Assembly: GCA_015847255.1 (NCBI GenBank)
Contig: JADLZK010012350.1
Coordinates: forward strand, 1 to 64,000
Source of the DNA: Hyparrhenia diplandra
Taxonomy: Eukaryota > Streptophyta > Magnoliopsida > Poales > Poaceae
Reading direction: 5' to 3'
Length of the DNA stretch: 64,000 nt
The position numbers were made by a program, and so were the translations under genes. This document shows, piece after piece, positions 1 to 10,903 of the stretch. Position 1 is the stretch's first letter, and every line of letters begins with the position of its first letter. The notes under the pieces are model-generated. The model was given only the letters and a program-made list of their open reading frames with translations, was not told the origin of the DNA and searched no databases.

Positions 1-830
1 GGGAGTTACTACTCGATCACATCTTCTTTGCTTTTACTGTCAACATTTCTCTTTTGTTTCATCTTTGGAACGCAGAAAGTAGAAAGATGCTCTCAAGGAT
101 CGGCGGGTGTTAGCCATACAAGAAGAGCTCAACAACTTCAAAAGAAATGAAGTTTGGGAGTTGGTGGAAAAGACCCAAGGCGAACATGAAGGTATATAGC
201 TCCATGATTGGATCTTTGCTTTACCTTTGTGCATCTAGGCGGACATAATGCTTAGTGTGTGTATGTGTGCTCGTTTTCAAAGCTAATCAAAGTGCCATGA
301 TACGGCTGTTAAAGAGAATCTTGAGATATTTAGTACTCACTCCCTAACCTTGGCTTGTGGTATCCCAAGGGCTCTAAGTTCAATCTACTTGGCTATTCAG
401 ATTCGATTATGCGGTTGCAAAGTAGATAGAAAAAGCACTTCGAGGGACATGTCAATTCCTTGGGCCGGTCCTTAGTGTCTTGGAGCTCTAAAAGCAAAAT
501 TTGTGTAGCCCTTTCCACGCGAGGCCCCAGTATGTTGCAGCAGGTGCATCTTTGCATTCAACTACTTTAGATGAAGCAAACCTTAAGGATTACGGATGTC
601 ATTTCACAAAAGATATACCTCTTCTTTGTGACAGCGAGGATGCCATCAAACTCGCAAATAACCGGTAGCACACTCTAGAACAAAACACATAGACATCTGT
701 CATCACTTCTTGAGACCACGAACTCAAAGGAGATATATAATTCGCCATGTGAGCAGAAAAGCAACTAGCCAATATCTTCACCAAGCCTCGATGAGTCAAG
801 GTTTTGTGCGTAGTGAGCTAAAACATTTCG
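1..830 (+). pseudogene. pol: Ty1/copia pol remnant (RT start, RT end, RNase H)
   Basis: This is the C-terminal half of a copia polyprotein in broken frames. Near 75-190 the conceptual peptide has the RT entry motif EELNNF...VWELV. It then jumps, after an internal deletion, to MIGSLLYLCASRPDIM (about 193-250), which is the end of RT in SIRE/Maximus-type elements. RNase H follows (about 385-700) with a DSDYAGCK-like motif, a serine/lysine-rich SSK block, ALSTxxxEYVAAG and HSRTKHIDI. The end, QLANIFTKP, lies near 760-795. Family knowledge: these are the reverse transcription domains. The middle of RT, including the YVDD box, is missing, and frameshifts occur throughout. The element continues upstream of the window. 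Confidence 0.88.
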
Positions 831-2255
831 ATTTCGTAACTTTGGTTTTGAATTCAACACACATGCAATCTGTTTGAGACACTAGTTTGACATAGGAAAA
901 GTTTGTGAAAACTTTCATCTTGTGTTTCAAAAGTATTTCAAATTCTAATCGAAATTCAATGCCATTGTTACATCTGCGATGATTTGTCCCGGCAATGAAT
1001 TTTGGTGTCTTTGTGATCAAGTTTGAGGAGAAATGAGTCAAAAGTGGCAATATATAAGCACGGGACAGCGAGGATGGAGCGGCAATGCGCGTGTCCTCCT
1101 GTGGCGATGCGTAAAACGCGGCTGATGCGCCCTAAAACTTTCGGACGTTACGTCGGCTGATGCAAAGCCAAACATTTTCTTCTTTCCTTTTCTACCCACT
1201 GGCCGCCCGGTCCTATCTCTTCTCCTCCATTGACTCTCCTACGCGCTCGGCTCTCTCTCTCGCGAAGGAGGCCGCTAACCCGTTGCTACGCGCCGCCGCA
1301 GCGCGCCCGTTCTGGTGCCGCAGCGCCCCGGCGATGCCGCGCGCCGCCGCCGCCAGCGGACCTCTTCCTCGACTCCGGCCGGCCTGCTCCCCTCTCCCGG
1401 CAGCTTCTCTTCTTTTCCCTTCACTCCACGTCTTTGAGGTAAACCTAACCCCTAACTATGGAGTTCTTGCACGATCTATGCGATGTGCAACAAATGTTCT
1501 TAGTTTTCTGTTTCTAAGGTGGAGTTTTTGGAGCACCTCTTCTGCTTGCTCCCACAAACGCCTTCAAAAATGGACCTAGATATGGAGTTAGAGAAAATTA
1601 CCCGCAATGCACGAACGTTATTTTCTATTTTCTCCACCTTCCGACTCCTTCACCCTCCGCAACCTCCCGACTCCCTTCACCCTCCCCAGCCACGCCGAGG
1701 GCGCCGGTTCGCACGGGCGCCGGCCCCGCCCCTCCACATCGTGCCCATCTCGCCCAGGGGCGCGCCTCTGTAGTGCCCATCTCGCCGAAGGGTGGCTCGC
1801 CCTCCCCTCGGTTCCCTCTCTCGGCCGGTGGGGTCCCCTCCCCTCACACCTCCTTCCTGTCGGGATCGCGCGTCTCTCATTGTGTGAGGCCTCCGGCGGC
1901 GGCGGCCGGCTCAGCGCTTGTGTGGGAAACGGCCCTCGCGCTCGCGACCAAGAAACCTGATGCTCCACCGTCGGGAGGCGGGGCCGGGAGAACAGCTGAA
2001 CAAGCGGACATGGCCTTCATCGATTTGGCATCGTCCTCATTGATGAAGGGGTGTGTTGGAGGGGGATGACATGTGGGACCATAGAATGGGAGTAAAAATG
2101 GCATTTCGTCGAAAATTTTCATTGTTTGGGCTGGGAAGCCTATCTAATAAACACATCATTTTAACGGCTCAACTCCCACTTCGAGCTAGCTCCCTGGGTT
2201 TTTAGAGCAGAGCTCTCAAGTGGAGTTGGAGCCATGCCAAACACCCCTAAGTGTT
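831..2255. other. Non-coding 3' region of the copia element plus unassigned GC-rich DNA
   Basis: No convincing gene. Around 1060-1150 there are repeated GCGATGCG/GGCAATGCG words like those in the LTR at 5290-5400, so this may be a diverged LTR-like piece. From 1150 to 2070 the DNA is GC- and CT-rich; open frames exist on both strands but look like compositional artefacts. At 1515-1590 and 2170-2255 there are GGAGTTTTTGGAGCACC-like and TGCCAAACACCCC-like segments that resemble ends of small DNA transposons. I could not pair them. Confidence 0.4.
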
Positions 2256-2880
2256 GTATGAACTCCTAAGTAGTTTAATGATTGGAATCGACCAATTTCA
2301 CACTTCCATGACTTAAGTGATTTAGGGCGGCAATCGCCCAAATAGAACTTATTTGTTCTTAGCTACTTCAAACAACAAATATCCCTCAAATCACTTACTT
2401 TATTGAATTGAAATCGATTGACTCAAACATTGAAGAAATTTCATTTGAATTCATACTCATCATGTCAAATCCATGAACATTTTGCAATCAAGCTGTTGTT
2501 GATCTCACGAAAGTGGAAGAAAAATGCTAAAATGTGTCGGATAGATGAGTTAGAACAGTTTGGCGAGATAAAATTAGATGATTTGAGCAAGGGGCCTTGA
2601 TCTTTGCGTGATACGCAGCGATTACGCCGATCCGCGGCGATCCGTGCCTGGCGCATGCCTTGCCGACCAATTTTCACCACGGACAGCTTGCTCAAACCAC
2701 CTACGTTTATGTTCCAAACCTTCTTCCACATATATTTGATCGGTTTGGACTTTATCAGTATCGGATTCGATCAAATCTATCTTGTGCATAGATGGATCAC
2801 GGAGGTGATCCCATGGGAAGGAAGCGGAGGGTCAAGGTGATTGTGAAGGGCGAGGGAAGGAAAAATTTGAGCGAGGGAGT
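2256..2880. other. Intergenic or TE-internal DNA without a gene
   Basis: AT-rich to mixed DNA. Short frames at 2418-2600 and 2604-2840 have no recognisable domain. It probably belongs to the long 3' region of the SIRE-type copia element, which in grasses carries extra sequence between pol and the 3' LTR. Confidence 0.3.
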
Positions 2881-4430
2881 AGTGGCGTGGGGAGTGGGCG
2901 GCTTATAGAGGAAGCGGCGGCGGCGGTATGGGTACACTATTGTGCTGCTAGAGAACAAGGCACTCCGAGACACATCTCGTATTTGTCGCGGCTACTTGCG
3001 GCGGGTTGATGGGGTCTTTGATATGGCCGGCCCATGTGTGATCCTCCCATACATTTGTGAGTTACTAAAAAGCGAGAGAGGAAGTGGCGGATACTTTAAG
3101 CTATCAATGTCTATGCGGATGAAGACGGGCGGGGCATAGATGATGAGAGATTTTTGGGCTGCATTCCCTCCAGCTTTCTATCGGCAGTCCTTCTCCACTA
3201 CAACAAAGAGCAAGATCACTACTATGCACTACATAGACTTTGAGAGGATGGCGAGGAGAAGGAGGAAGGCGCCTTCAATGAGGCAATAGAGGCTTTGTGA
3301 GAAGTTTGGTGACCAACATCATGTCATTCAAGCATGATTGGAATGAGGAGATCTCGGTCGATAATTCCATTCCACCTACCTCTTTGGGGAATGGCGATGC
3401 GACACTATCCTTTGGATGCCGAGGCGAGGGGAGGCACTCTGAGTTGACTTTGTCACGTGTGATTCTTGGCTTTGGGGCTGAGCACGGGGAGTACAGCGAT
3501 ATCCATGAGATAGACCCCATTGATGCCAAGGCCATCGAGGGGATTGTTGGGCTGATCGGGGGCTGCAGCGGGAGGAAGGGGTTGAAAGACTTCTTCTATG
3601 TGATGAACAACCTCTGCCCGGATGCACTATTGATCCCAAGGATGGGGCGACTTTTTGATGTGAATGGATATGCTAGGAATGTGCTTTGCCCATTTCAGAA
3701 ATGATGAAACCTTCAATGTGGGCAAGTTCATTTGGAGGTAGGCTGGCGAATGCAATGGATGATGCTAGGAGGAATCTACCTATGCTCCCTACCTCATGTT
3801 CATGATGGAGAGAGTCAGGGGAAGATATATCCCAGGGCTGCTTCCCACAGGTCTACAACATTGAGAAGACCCATAGCTTGGAGGGGAGGCAAGACTAGTG
3901 GCGGGGCTAGATCCTCGGCGGGGAGGCACCCGGTGGCGGGGGGAGGACTTGGGGCGACCCTCAGCTCTAGGCCTAGGAGGCACAACAAAGTCTAGATCTA
4001 AGGTGAAGAAGTGGATCATGGCCATCTTTGGGCATTGCACCTATGCTTCGCGGCCGGACCTATGAGCTGCCTTGGGGAGGTGAAACAGGACATTCAAGAG
4101 TGTTAGGGAGAGGCGGGGACTTCCGGCTCCTCCTTGTATCCCTAGACCACCCGGTCACGACCTCGAGCTTTTCGGCCACTAGCGGCTCGGATCGGGATCA
4201 TCGGACATGCTTGGTTCCATTACGCGGCATATTCCACCTCGTCGCTCTACTGGCGGCTCCACACAGGCCAGCCTTTGCTATTTAAAGGGAGGGCGAGGAC
4301 CGCTTTCAGCCGGCGAGGACACCGGTGAGGAGTGACTCGCTTCCTTTCTTCTCTTTTCTATGATCTTTTTTGGTGCTTGGCGCCAAAGGGGAGAAAAATT
4401 AGAAGGAAATGAGGGGGTCAAACTTTTTTC
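2881..4430 (+). pseudogene. Decayed extra ORF between copia pol and 3' LTR (env-like region)
   Basis: The longest readable piece is 3297-3704 (135 codons), with an acidic and glycine-rich stretch ending CPFQK. A second readable piece is 2942-3139 (65 codons). The frames around them are broken. No transmembrane segment or catalytic motif is visible. The region ends near 4375-4400 with DNA reading GGTGCTTGGCGCCAAAGGGG, very like the 'type of phrase' (ggtgccaaagggggag) that closes the extra 3' ORF of grass SIRE/Opie-type elements. That position supports an env-like or SIRE-specific ORF. The assignment rests on position and the closing phrase, not on a protein match. Confidence 0.4.
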
Positions 4431-4865
4431 GGCCACGGAGATGGTTCGTGGTGGATGATCACGGCGGCCGGTCGTCGAGTTTAGATCCTTTGAGTAGCTT
4501 GTTAGGTGTGAGTTTGAGAGAAACTCTATTTTTATGTAATAATACCACCTATGACTTGTTAATTCTCGGATTTGGTCGTTTGGTTGTTTAAACTCTGTTC
4601 TATATAATCTCTTTGCTTGTTTAGAATGCTTTCCATGTCATATATCTTTGTGTTGATAACTTCGTACAAACGTCTCTATACTGTGCTGATTGGCGCGGGT
4701 GATCTGTGCGCACAAAGGCAACGATGCAGCGCACATCGATCTTGACCAGACAACTACTATTGTGCTCTAATCTGTTTATATTGTCATATGCATCACAGAT
4801 ATATATGTATGACACTTTGTTAAGCACCCCACAGCAACCATGGATGTAGGGGGAGGCTTTGCACT
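4431..4865. other. Non-coding 3' region of SIRE-type element
   Basis: AT-rich DNA after the extra ORF and before the GGGGGAGG repeats. No reading frame or RNA gene is recognisable. Confidence 0.35.
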
Positions 4866-5025
4866 CTTCTAAATGTGTAACTTGACTTTCATGTCAAAAT
4901 GAGAATTCAAATCTCACTCACACATTTGGGGAGGCCTCACTACACCCCTAAATATGTGAAAATTGACTTCTTATGTCAATTTTGAAATTCAAAAAACTCA
5001 CTCACATATTTAGGGGGAGGTTCCT
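4848..5025 (+). repeat. Tandem duplication with GGGGAGG (polypurine-like) ends
   Basis: Two imperfect units of about 80 bp lie back to back (about 4866-4943 and 4944-5025). Each runs from CTAAATRTGTRAA through CTTGACTTT/TTGACTTCTT, ATTCAAA and CTCACTCACA to a purine run (TTTGGGGAGGCC or TTAGGGGGAGGTTCC). A third purine run, GTAGGGGGAGG, lies at 4847-4857. They sit where the polypurine tract (PPT) upstream of the 3' LTR is expected, so these may be duplicated PPTs. Confidence 0.6.
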
Positions 5026-5039
5026 ACATCCTTGGATTG

Positions 5040-6310
5040 ACATGCGAGAGGATTAAAATATGGAGTTGATGAACAGGTCCAAAGGTACCAAATAATGCTA
5101 GATGATGGTGTTTTTAGGATCAAGGTGTTTAAATTATTTCATATTTTGAATCTTGAGTTTAGGAAACACCATTACTATCAAGAGGGATCCTAGGATTTCG
5201 GTACACAATGGACCAAGTGCTCTAAACATCAATCGGACACAAAACACAACTCCAAGCGACCGGCCAACAAAACGCCGTTTCACCCTTTCTTTTGTCGGTG
5301 GCGGCGATGCGGCGCAATGGTCTTGGCGATGCGGCGCCTACTGCCAGCGATGCGGCGTGTCGGTCTTGGCGGTGCCACGCCATCCTACCGTTGGGCTCGT
5401 GGGGTATAAATACCTATTTACCCCTAACGGTCGCTTGGCTCATTCTTCTTCTTCCTCGCGGCAGAACGGCCAGCTCTCACCTTTTGCTCTCTCTCTCACC
5501 TCCATTGAAGTTGCTCAAGCTCCCCACTCAATCTCTCACTTCCCACCTAGGATTCTTGAGGGAAAAGCTGAGCAAACTTCGATTGGAGACCGGATCTTGC
5601 TTCCCCACTCAAAGAGCATTTGGTTCACGTTTGGCGAGAACCTAGGGTTCTTTACTCTTGGAGCTTGCTCCTAGGCGGCTAGGTGTAAGCCCTTGAGCTT
5701 GCCCCTTCCGTGTGGCAGCCTTGGGAGGTTTGTAACCTCACTCAGCAGGAATATATTACCCTACATCTCTAGGGTTAACTCCCTAGACTTGTGAGCGAGG
5801 GGAAAAAGCAAGCGGTGGGCAAGCTAAGCCTTGTGTGGCAACCTCAACAGCGTGGGCGTAACCCGACTTTTGTGTGGCGCGACGAACCATGTCTCAAATC
5901 TCTATGTCACCTTGTCACCTTTACTCTTATTGCTTATATTTGTCTTGTGAGAAAGGGCTTCGACCCGATCTACTTTATTCTTGGGTTTTACGCGGTGTTA
6001 GCTTGTGCTTTGAAGTATTTGTGTGCGGGAAGGGGTGTGAACCCACGAGCATCGAGTTTACAGCTCTGGATCCGCCGAGGAGTCACGCTAGCGGTGACAC
6101 GCGGCAGTGCCGCAAGTGGACGCGGTAGTGTCGCGCCTTCTGCCCGAGAGAAGTCGGTCTGTCTTAGTCTGCATGCATCGGTTTTGCGGCGGTGCAGCGC
6201 GCTGCGTGGCGGTGCCGCGCATCGTGTCTTGCGGCGGTGTGTTAAGTTTTAACGAGGTCATTTTAGGGGTAAGCCTATTCACCCCCTCTAGGCTTCCATC
6301 AGATCCTACA
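5040..6310 (+). repeat. LTR of SIRE/Maximus-like copia element (probable 3' LTR)
   Basis: The left boundary is approximate. The right end is recognisable: TATTCACCCCCTCTAGG near 6278-6294, then GATCCTACA ending at 6310, the usual end of Opie/SIRE-type LTRs. A TATA box lies at 5405-5412. Downstream is the typical R/U5 text with repeated phrases about lines ending in 'cttgtgtggc'. No primer binding site (PBS) follows at 6311, which argues for a 3' LTR or solo LTR. The open frames inside it (5153-5674, 5791-6252) are not genes. No TSD could be tested because the left edge is unclear. Confidence 0.65.
5405..5412 (+). promoter_or_regulatory. TATA box of SIRE-type LTR
   Basis: TATAAATA in GGGTATAAATACC, inside the LTR between a GC-rich U3 and a CT-rich leader. 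This is the usual place for the retrotransposon promoter. Confidence 0.6.
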
Positions 6311-7522
6311 AAAGCCCGAAACTAAAAACCCGAATCTCTCAAAACTAAAAGCCAAACCGAACCAAAAACCGACATTTTGAATTCGGTTTCGGTTGAGATT
6401 TCGATTTTTCGGTTAAAAGTGCCCAAAAGGCTGACACACATGTCCTTGTCACTTAGAGATGTCCATGCTTGTGTGATATGTATAGTGCCACTTTATTTAA
6501 ATCATTTTAAGAAAATAGTAAAAAACAAACAAACCATCGAACCAAGATACTTATGGTTTTGTCTCATTTTTAGATTATGCCTTGAAATATTCTATTTTTG
6601 GTTTTATAACAAAAAGAGTGAAATAGCAAAAAAGCAAAAAAAAAGAACACAAAGGGACTTGAACACAAGACCTTTACTACAGAAGAGTTGTTGCTTTAAC
6701 CAATAGGACAAGCATCAATTTGTACAATAATTTGGTGCTCTATCTTTTTTTTTTTATATAAAATTTAAAAAGTAATAAATTCTGTAAAATAGTAGTGAAA
6801 AAAAAATATGTGGCACATGGGCATTGAACTGGAGACCTCTCGGTCCAAAGTGTGAACTCCTACCACTAGACCTTTCAAGCTTTTATGTTAATTTTTGCTT
6901 ATTCGTCCATAAGGTGTAATTACTCATTTTATCAAAGAGAAATAAAGTAGCAAAAAAATTGTCACATGCAAAATTGAACTTGAGACCTCAAGTCTAGAAG
7001 TTCAGTCCTACCACCAAACCATTCCACCTCATGTGATTGAATTGGTTATCTTTTCGTATTTAAGATTATTCATGTACATGTTTCAAGTATGAAATCAATT
7101 GAGCATCGTAGATAATCAAGAACATGAATACAAGGTTTTTTTTGTTCTTTTTAATCTCTAGCTAAAACTTGTAACTAGTCTTTCTCCCACACTCCAACTC
7201 CAAATTTGATGATTTTTTTTTCTAAATTTTTCTAAAATCATGTTCTATCAAATAATTGTGTTCACTTCTGTGATCCCATAAGCGAGTTTATGAAACTCTA
7301 TGAGAGAGTTGTCCATTTTTGAACTACACTTTTCGATTCTCAAACACAAAAATGACCTGAATAACAAATGTACATCTTGATGAGTTATGAACTTTTCCCG
7401 TATTCGTGACTTTTCAAGCACAGACCCGTCTAGGGCTTCGAAAACCCGTTCGAGCTGAAAAAAATTCAAAATTCAAATTTTGGCGTCAAAAGTTCTAAAA
7501 ATGAAAAGTTGACTCTATCTTT
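6311..7522. other. AT-rich spacer left of the Tat element
   Basis: No protein gene. It holds the three tRNA-like units listed separately (6655-7030). From about 7190 to 7522 the text has gene-body-like AT/GC mixture with repeated phrases on 'arm of unknown DNA transposon or retroelement'; the similar style of DNA at 21136-21330 suggests that the Tat element inserted into it. The 5 bp on either side of the Tat element (near 7518-7522 and 21136-21140) do not match. Confidence 0.4.
6655..7030 (-). repeat. Three degenerate repeat units with tRNA-like A and B boxes
   Basis: Read on the minus strand, three units at about 7030-6961, 6880-6812 and 6713-6655 share the order of a tRNA gene. Each has an A-box-like segment (for example GGTCTAGTGGTAGGAGTTC), then about 25 nt, then GGTCTCCAGTTCAATGCC or GGTCTTGTGTTCAAGTCCC, a B-box-like segment. 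Unit spacing is about 150-165 bp. An A-rich stretch (AGCAAAAAAA-like) lies beside each one. None folds as a complete tRNA by eye. They may be SINE-related or a tandem repeat seeded by a tRNA-derived piece. Confidence 0.5.
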
Positions 7523-8615
7523 TGTGGGGATCGATATTTGGGACGTCATTAGAACTCTCAAGGCCCCATCAGCGGGCGGGGCACTCCGGGATCCAAGGCA
7601 CGTCGACTCAGGAGCACAAAGGTCTCCGCCGTGGACAAAGCTCACCGCATATAGAAGGGGCTCCATGAGCTCCCCCGCCGAGCTCTGCCTACAGAGGTTC
7701 CCCGGACCGTTCCAAACGAGCTCTCATCGAGAGGTTTCCTCGCACCACCTGAGAGAGGCTCTCCTCGAGACCTCTCCCGAACCGTCAAGCTCCCGCGGCG
7801 GGCCCTACGCGGGCTTGGCAGAGAGCTCGACCTGCCCGGCTGGGGTGCGGGGTTGGCCAACAACTCTACGGCCGGGGTCAACCACTCTCGACGGACACTG
7901 TAGCCATACGGGGTCGCGGTGACCGGGAGAGGTCTCTTGGCCATCTCGTCGTACCCGTCGACTCCGGCGGCTCCGCTACGGTGCTTGGCGGTACATGTGG
8001 GGTACAACGCCCATACCACGGCATGGGTGCATCCCCATCACAGAAGGCGGCTTCAACTACGATTAGGGACAAAGGCGGCGCGACCCGCGGACAAACCGTG
8101 ATTCCGCGTGCGGCGGCGACCAATTTCAGCATCCAAGCATCCGGGGCTCGGCGACAACTCTCGTCCCCGCCCGGGAGCTCGATCGAGCTCTCACCTCGCT
8201 CCATACTCCGAACACATGCTCTCTACCTCCTCACGAAGCCCTCGAGTCGGATGAAGGCGATGTTCCTGCCCCCTTAGACTATAAAAAAGGCGAGCCTGCA
8301 GGTTAGGGCAAGAACTTCAATTTCCCAAGTTCACACTCTCCACATCCGTCTTCTCTTTCGATATTGACACTTGCCTCAATCACGAGGGCACGGGAGCTCC
8401 CCTCCCTCTCTCGCCTTGCTTGTACTAGCCCCGGTATGAGCATTTGAGCTCGGATAGTGATCACACTGGACTAAATTACTTTTCATAAGTAGAGAGGTAC
8501 TTAGGGTGCCCGATTTGCCCGAACCGGTATAAACCTTGTGTCATTGTCTCTAGAGCTAGGCCGCCGAACGCATTAGCCGGACATTCTTGCGGGCGGTGGT
8601 ATTAGACCCACGGCG
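7523..8615 (+). repeat. 5' LTR of Tat element
   Basis: It starts at TGTGGGGATCGATATTTGGG and ends near ATTAGACCCACGG; boundaries are good to a few bases. It aligns along its whole length with 20047-21135, sharing the phrases GCACTCCGGGATCCAAGGCA, GACACTGTAGCCATACGGGG and TGATCACACT. A TATA box lies at 8280-8287. Differences from the 3' copy are many short indels. Frames inside (7509-7922, 7642-8019 on the minus strand) are compositional and not genes. Confidence 0.9.
8280..8287 (+). promoter_or_regulatory. TATA box of Tat 5' LTR
   Basis: TATAAAAA. The 3' LTR has the equivalent TATAAA at 20822-20827, in the same context before a GCCTGC-rich leader. Confidence 0.55.
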
Positions 8616-8637
8616 GTTGGTGCGCGCGGGTAGGGGC
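8616..8637 (+). promoter_or_regulatory. Primer binding site region of Tat element
   Basis: GTTGGTGCGCGCGGGTAGGG directly follows the LTR. It is a decayed form of the TTGGCGCGCCAGGTAGGGG text seen behind many grass Tat/RIRE2 LTRs. In that family the tRNA primes minus-strand synthesis here. Confidence 0.6.
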
Positions 8638-9984
8638 AGCGCTAGTGCGGCGATCACCGCCGATGGCTTCCTCCCGCCGTCGGCGGCGGCGCTAGCGATG
8701 CGCCGGCACCATCGACTTCTCGGCGCCGAGCGGGCTTGATCCATCACGGGCTGTCTTCACGCGCCCGTCGCGGCGTGAGGACATCCCCGTCGCCTGCGGC
8801 GCCGCCCGCCGACTCCGTCTCTCGAGCATGGGGCGGAATTCTACTTCGCGATGACCGGTCCCATCGCGGGGCGGATCGCTTCTTCATCCTCATCAGGACC
8901 TGCTCCCGAACATCACGGGGGCGAGCCCGCCGAGCTCTGTTCGTGGCGTGACCTTCTCCACCGCCAGCGTCGTCCTCGGCTCGCCGGAGAGGGCGCTATC
9001 GGTCGTGAAGTTCACGGTGGCCCTACGCCGGAGATGTACCCGACGGGCAGCGGGCCTGCCGCTCTCTGGGAACGCGAGCGGCGGTGGCGTCGTCCGTCGA
9101 GCTCGCCCTCGGCCAGGATGAGCCTCATGGGCTGTGACCCCACACGTCGGTGCTACATGTGAAACCCCCGAGTAGCGAGCGAAGATGTCCACTTTCGGGC
9201 GATGCATCCGAGCACATGCCTCGGGGGGCTCGGCCTTGCGCCCGGTGTGAGCCTTGCGCCGACGAGATCAAGGCTCGGCTCCGATGAAAGGCAGCGAGCT
9301 CGTCTTGGCGGACTGGCCGAGGCGCGACACCCTTCGCCCACCGGGGAGGAAAGACGGCGCTTCGCGAGCCCGAGCGAGCTCGCGGCGTGCGGGAACCGCA
9401 TCAGCCGGGATGAGGGGGCCGCTCAGCGGTGTTGGAAGCGTCCCAGGGCTTTTTGGCGGCCGCTACGCTACTTCTTGGCGGGTTGCCGGCCGGGGAGCCC
9501 GAGGCCGCGGAGGGCCTGACGAGCTCAAGAGGCTCTTAAGCGGAAGCCGCGGTCAGCGGGCGGAGAGCTACGCATCGCATCGTCGCCTCCCTAGAAGAGC
9601 CGCGAGGCCTCCTCACACCCGGAGGTGCACGTGCGCGGTGGGTTGGCGAGGTTTGCGCGGCGCGGGGACACCATCAGCGCCCGTCGAAAGGCGGAAGCCC
9701 GTGTTGGCAAGGGCGTCCTCGGGACAGCGACAAAGCGCCGCGATGGCGACCGCGACAAGCGCCCATGCGTACAGCAAGCGGCGTGGTGGTCGCTTCTGAC
9801 GGCGAAGAAGACAGAGCGGGCCCGACTGCGGATCGGCGCCCTCGGGCCCCTTCTCCCGAGAAGAAGGTCGGCTGTCCTCCCTCTGGCTCGAGCTCGAGGA
9901 GGCCGAGGGCTTTCGGCTCACGCATCCACGCGCGCCCCCTTTCCTTCCCGTTTCGAGCTCCGACCTCGGTGCGAGAAGCCACAG
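8638..9984 (+). other. Tat 5' leader, no intact gene
   Basis: A GC-rich stretch of about 1.35 kb between PBS and the recognisable gag core. Long overlapping frames on both strands reflect the high GC. The N-terminal part of gag probably begins somewhere in its right half, but no start can be chosen. Confidence 0.5.
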
Positions 9985-10903
9985 CGGGGAGGCGGATCCG
10001 CCACGTGGCTGGAGGACTACCGCTGGGGTGTCGGGCGGTGGAGCCCGGCGGCAATTACTTCATCATCCGCAACCTCCCACTCTACCTTGCAGATTCCGCC
10101 GCGGTCATGGCTCGAGCACCTCCCGGATCTCACCATCCCTGGGCGGGGAGGACCTGCGCGGCGTCTTCGTCGGCAACTTCTAGGGCACCTCGCCCGGGCC
10201 GGCATGGCGTGGGATCTCCAGTGCAAGCAAAGAAGGGCGAGGGCCTGCTTAGCGACTACATCGGGCGCTTCTCCAAGCTCTGCAACAACCTCTCGGGCCT
10301 CCGCCGCCGAGATCATCACCGCCTTCACCTTCGGCACCACACAAGACCTTGATCCACGAGCTCGGCGTCACGAAGCCCAAGACCGTGAAGGAGCTCCTCG
10401 ACCTCGCCACCCGACACGCCGAGGGAGAGGGCGCCGTCTCTGCCGTCACCAGCAAGGGCAAGCCCAAGGTAGGCGACGGCGTCGCGAAGAAGGACCGGGA
10501 ACACGCTCGCAAGAACAAGAAGAACAAGAAGAACAAAGCGCCCCACGGCGGCGGCGATGGCGAGTTCGTCGCCGTGGCGGAACAAAGCACAAGGCCGGCC
10601 CAGGGGGGCGGCGGGAACTTCGTCCCAAAGGAACGCCGACAAGATGCCGAAGCACCATGCCCGCACTACGAGGGTCTGGTCAACCACAAGATGAAGGACT
10701 GCCGCCTCATGAAGAAGCACGTGATGGGCACGCTGCGGGGTGGGGGCAATGACGACGGCGTAAGGGAGGGCGAGGCCGGCCCCCGGAAGTTCGGCGCGAT
10801 GTCTACATCGAGGGCGGCGCCCGTCAACATCATCTTCGGAGCTCCCGGCTCACGAGTCAAGCGCCGCCAAAAGCTCACACGCCAAGGCGGTCCTCTTCCG
10901 TAG
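9985..10903 (+). pseudogene. gag: Tat gag, frameshifted
   Basis: Capsid core of a Retrotrans_gag-type protein, readable in pieces: ATWLEDYR (about 10001-10025), FIIRNLPLYLADSA (10057-10100), SWLEHLP (10112-10132), then EGLLSDYIGRFSKLCNNLSG (10233-10292) and ITAFTFGTTQDL (10314-10350). The best frame, 10349-10903, continues IHELGVTKPKTVKELLDLAT, a lysine-rich linker, and CPHYEG...MKDCRLMK near 10660-10710, which corresponds to the degenerate zinc-knuckle-like segment of Tat gag. Gag forms the virus-like particle and packages RNA. At least three frameshifts are present. Confidence 0.82.

Noticed and set aside
1160..1968. Several overlapping frames of 70-139 codons on both strands
   Set aside because: GC-rich DNA with few stops in all frames; Ala/Arg/Pro composition, no domain, no conserved start.
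1515..2255. A small DNA transposon bounded by GGAGTTTTTGG and CCAAACACCCC
   Set aside because: The right end looks like a known class, but no matching inverted left end or TSD could be found.
6812..6880. A functional tRNA gene
   Set aside because: A and B box-like words are present, but no complete acceptor stem or cloverleaf could be folded by eye.
9254..9799. 181-codon frame, and 375-codon frame at 9625-10752
   Set aside because: They cross regions where the gag motifs lie in other frames; low stop density from high GC explains them.
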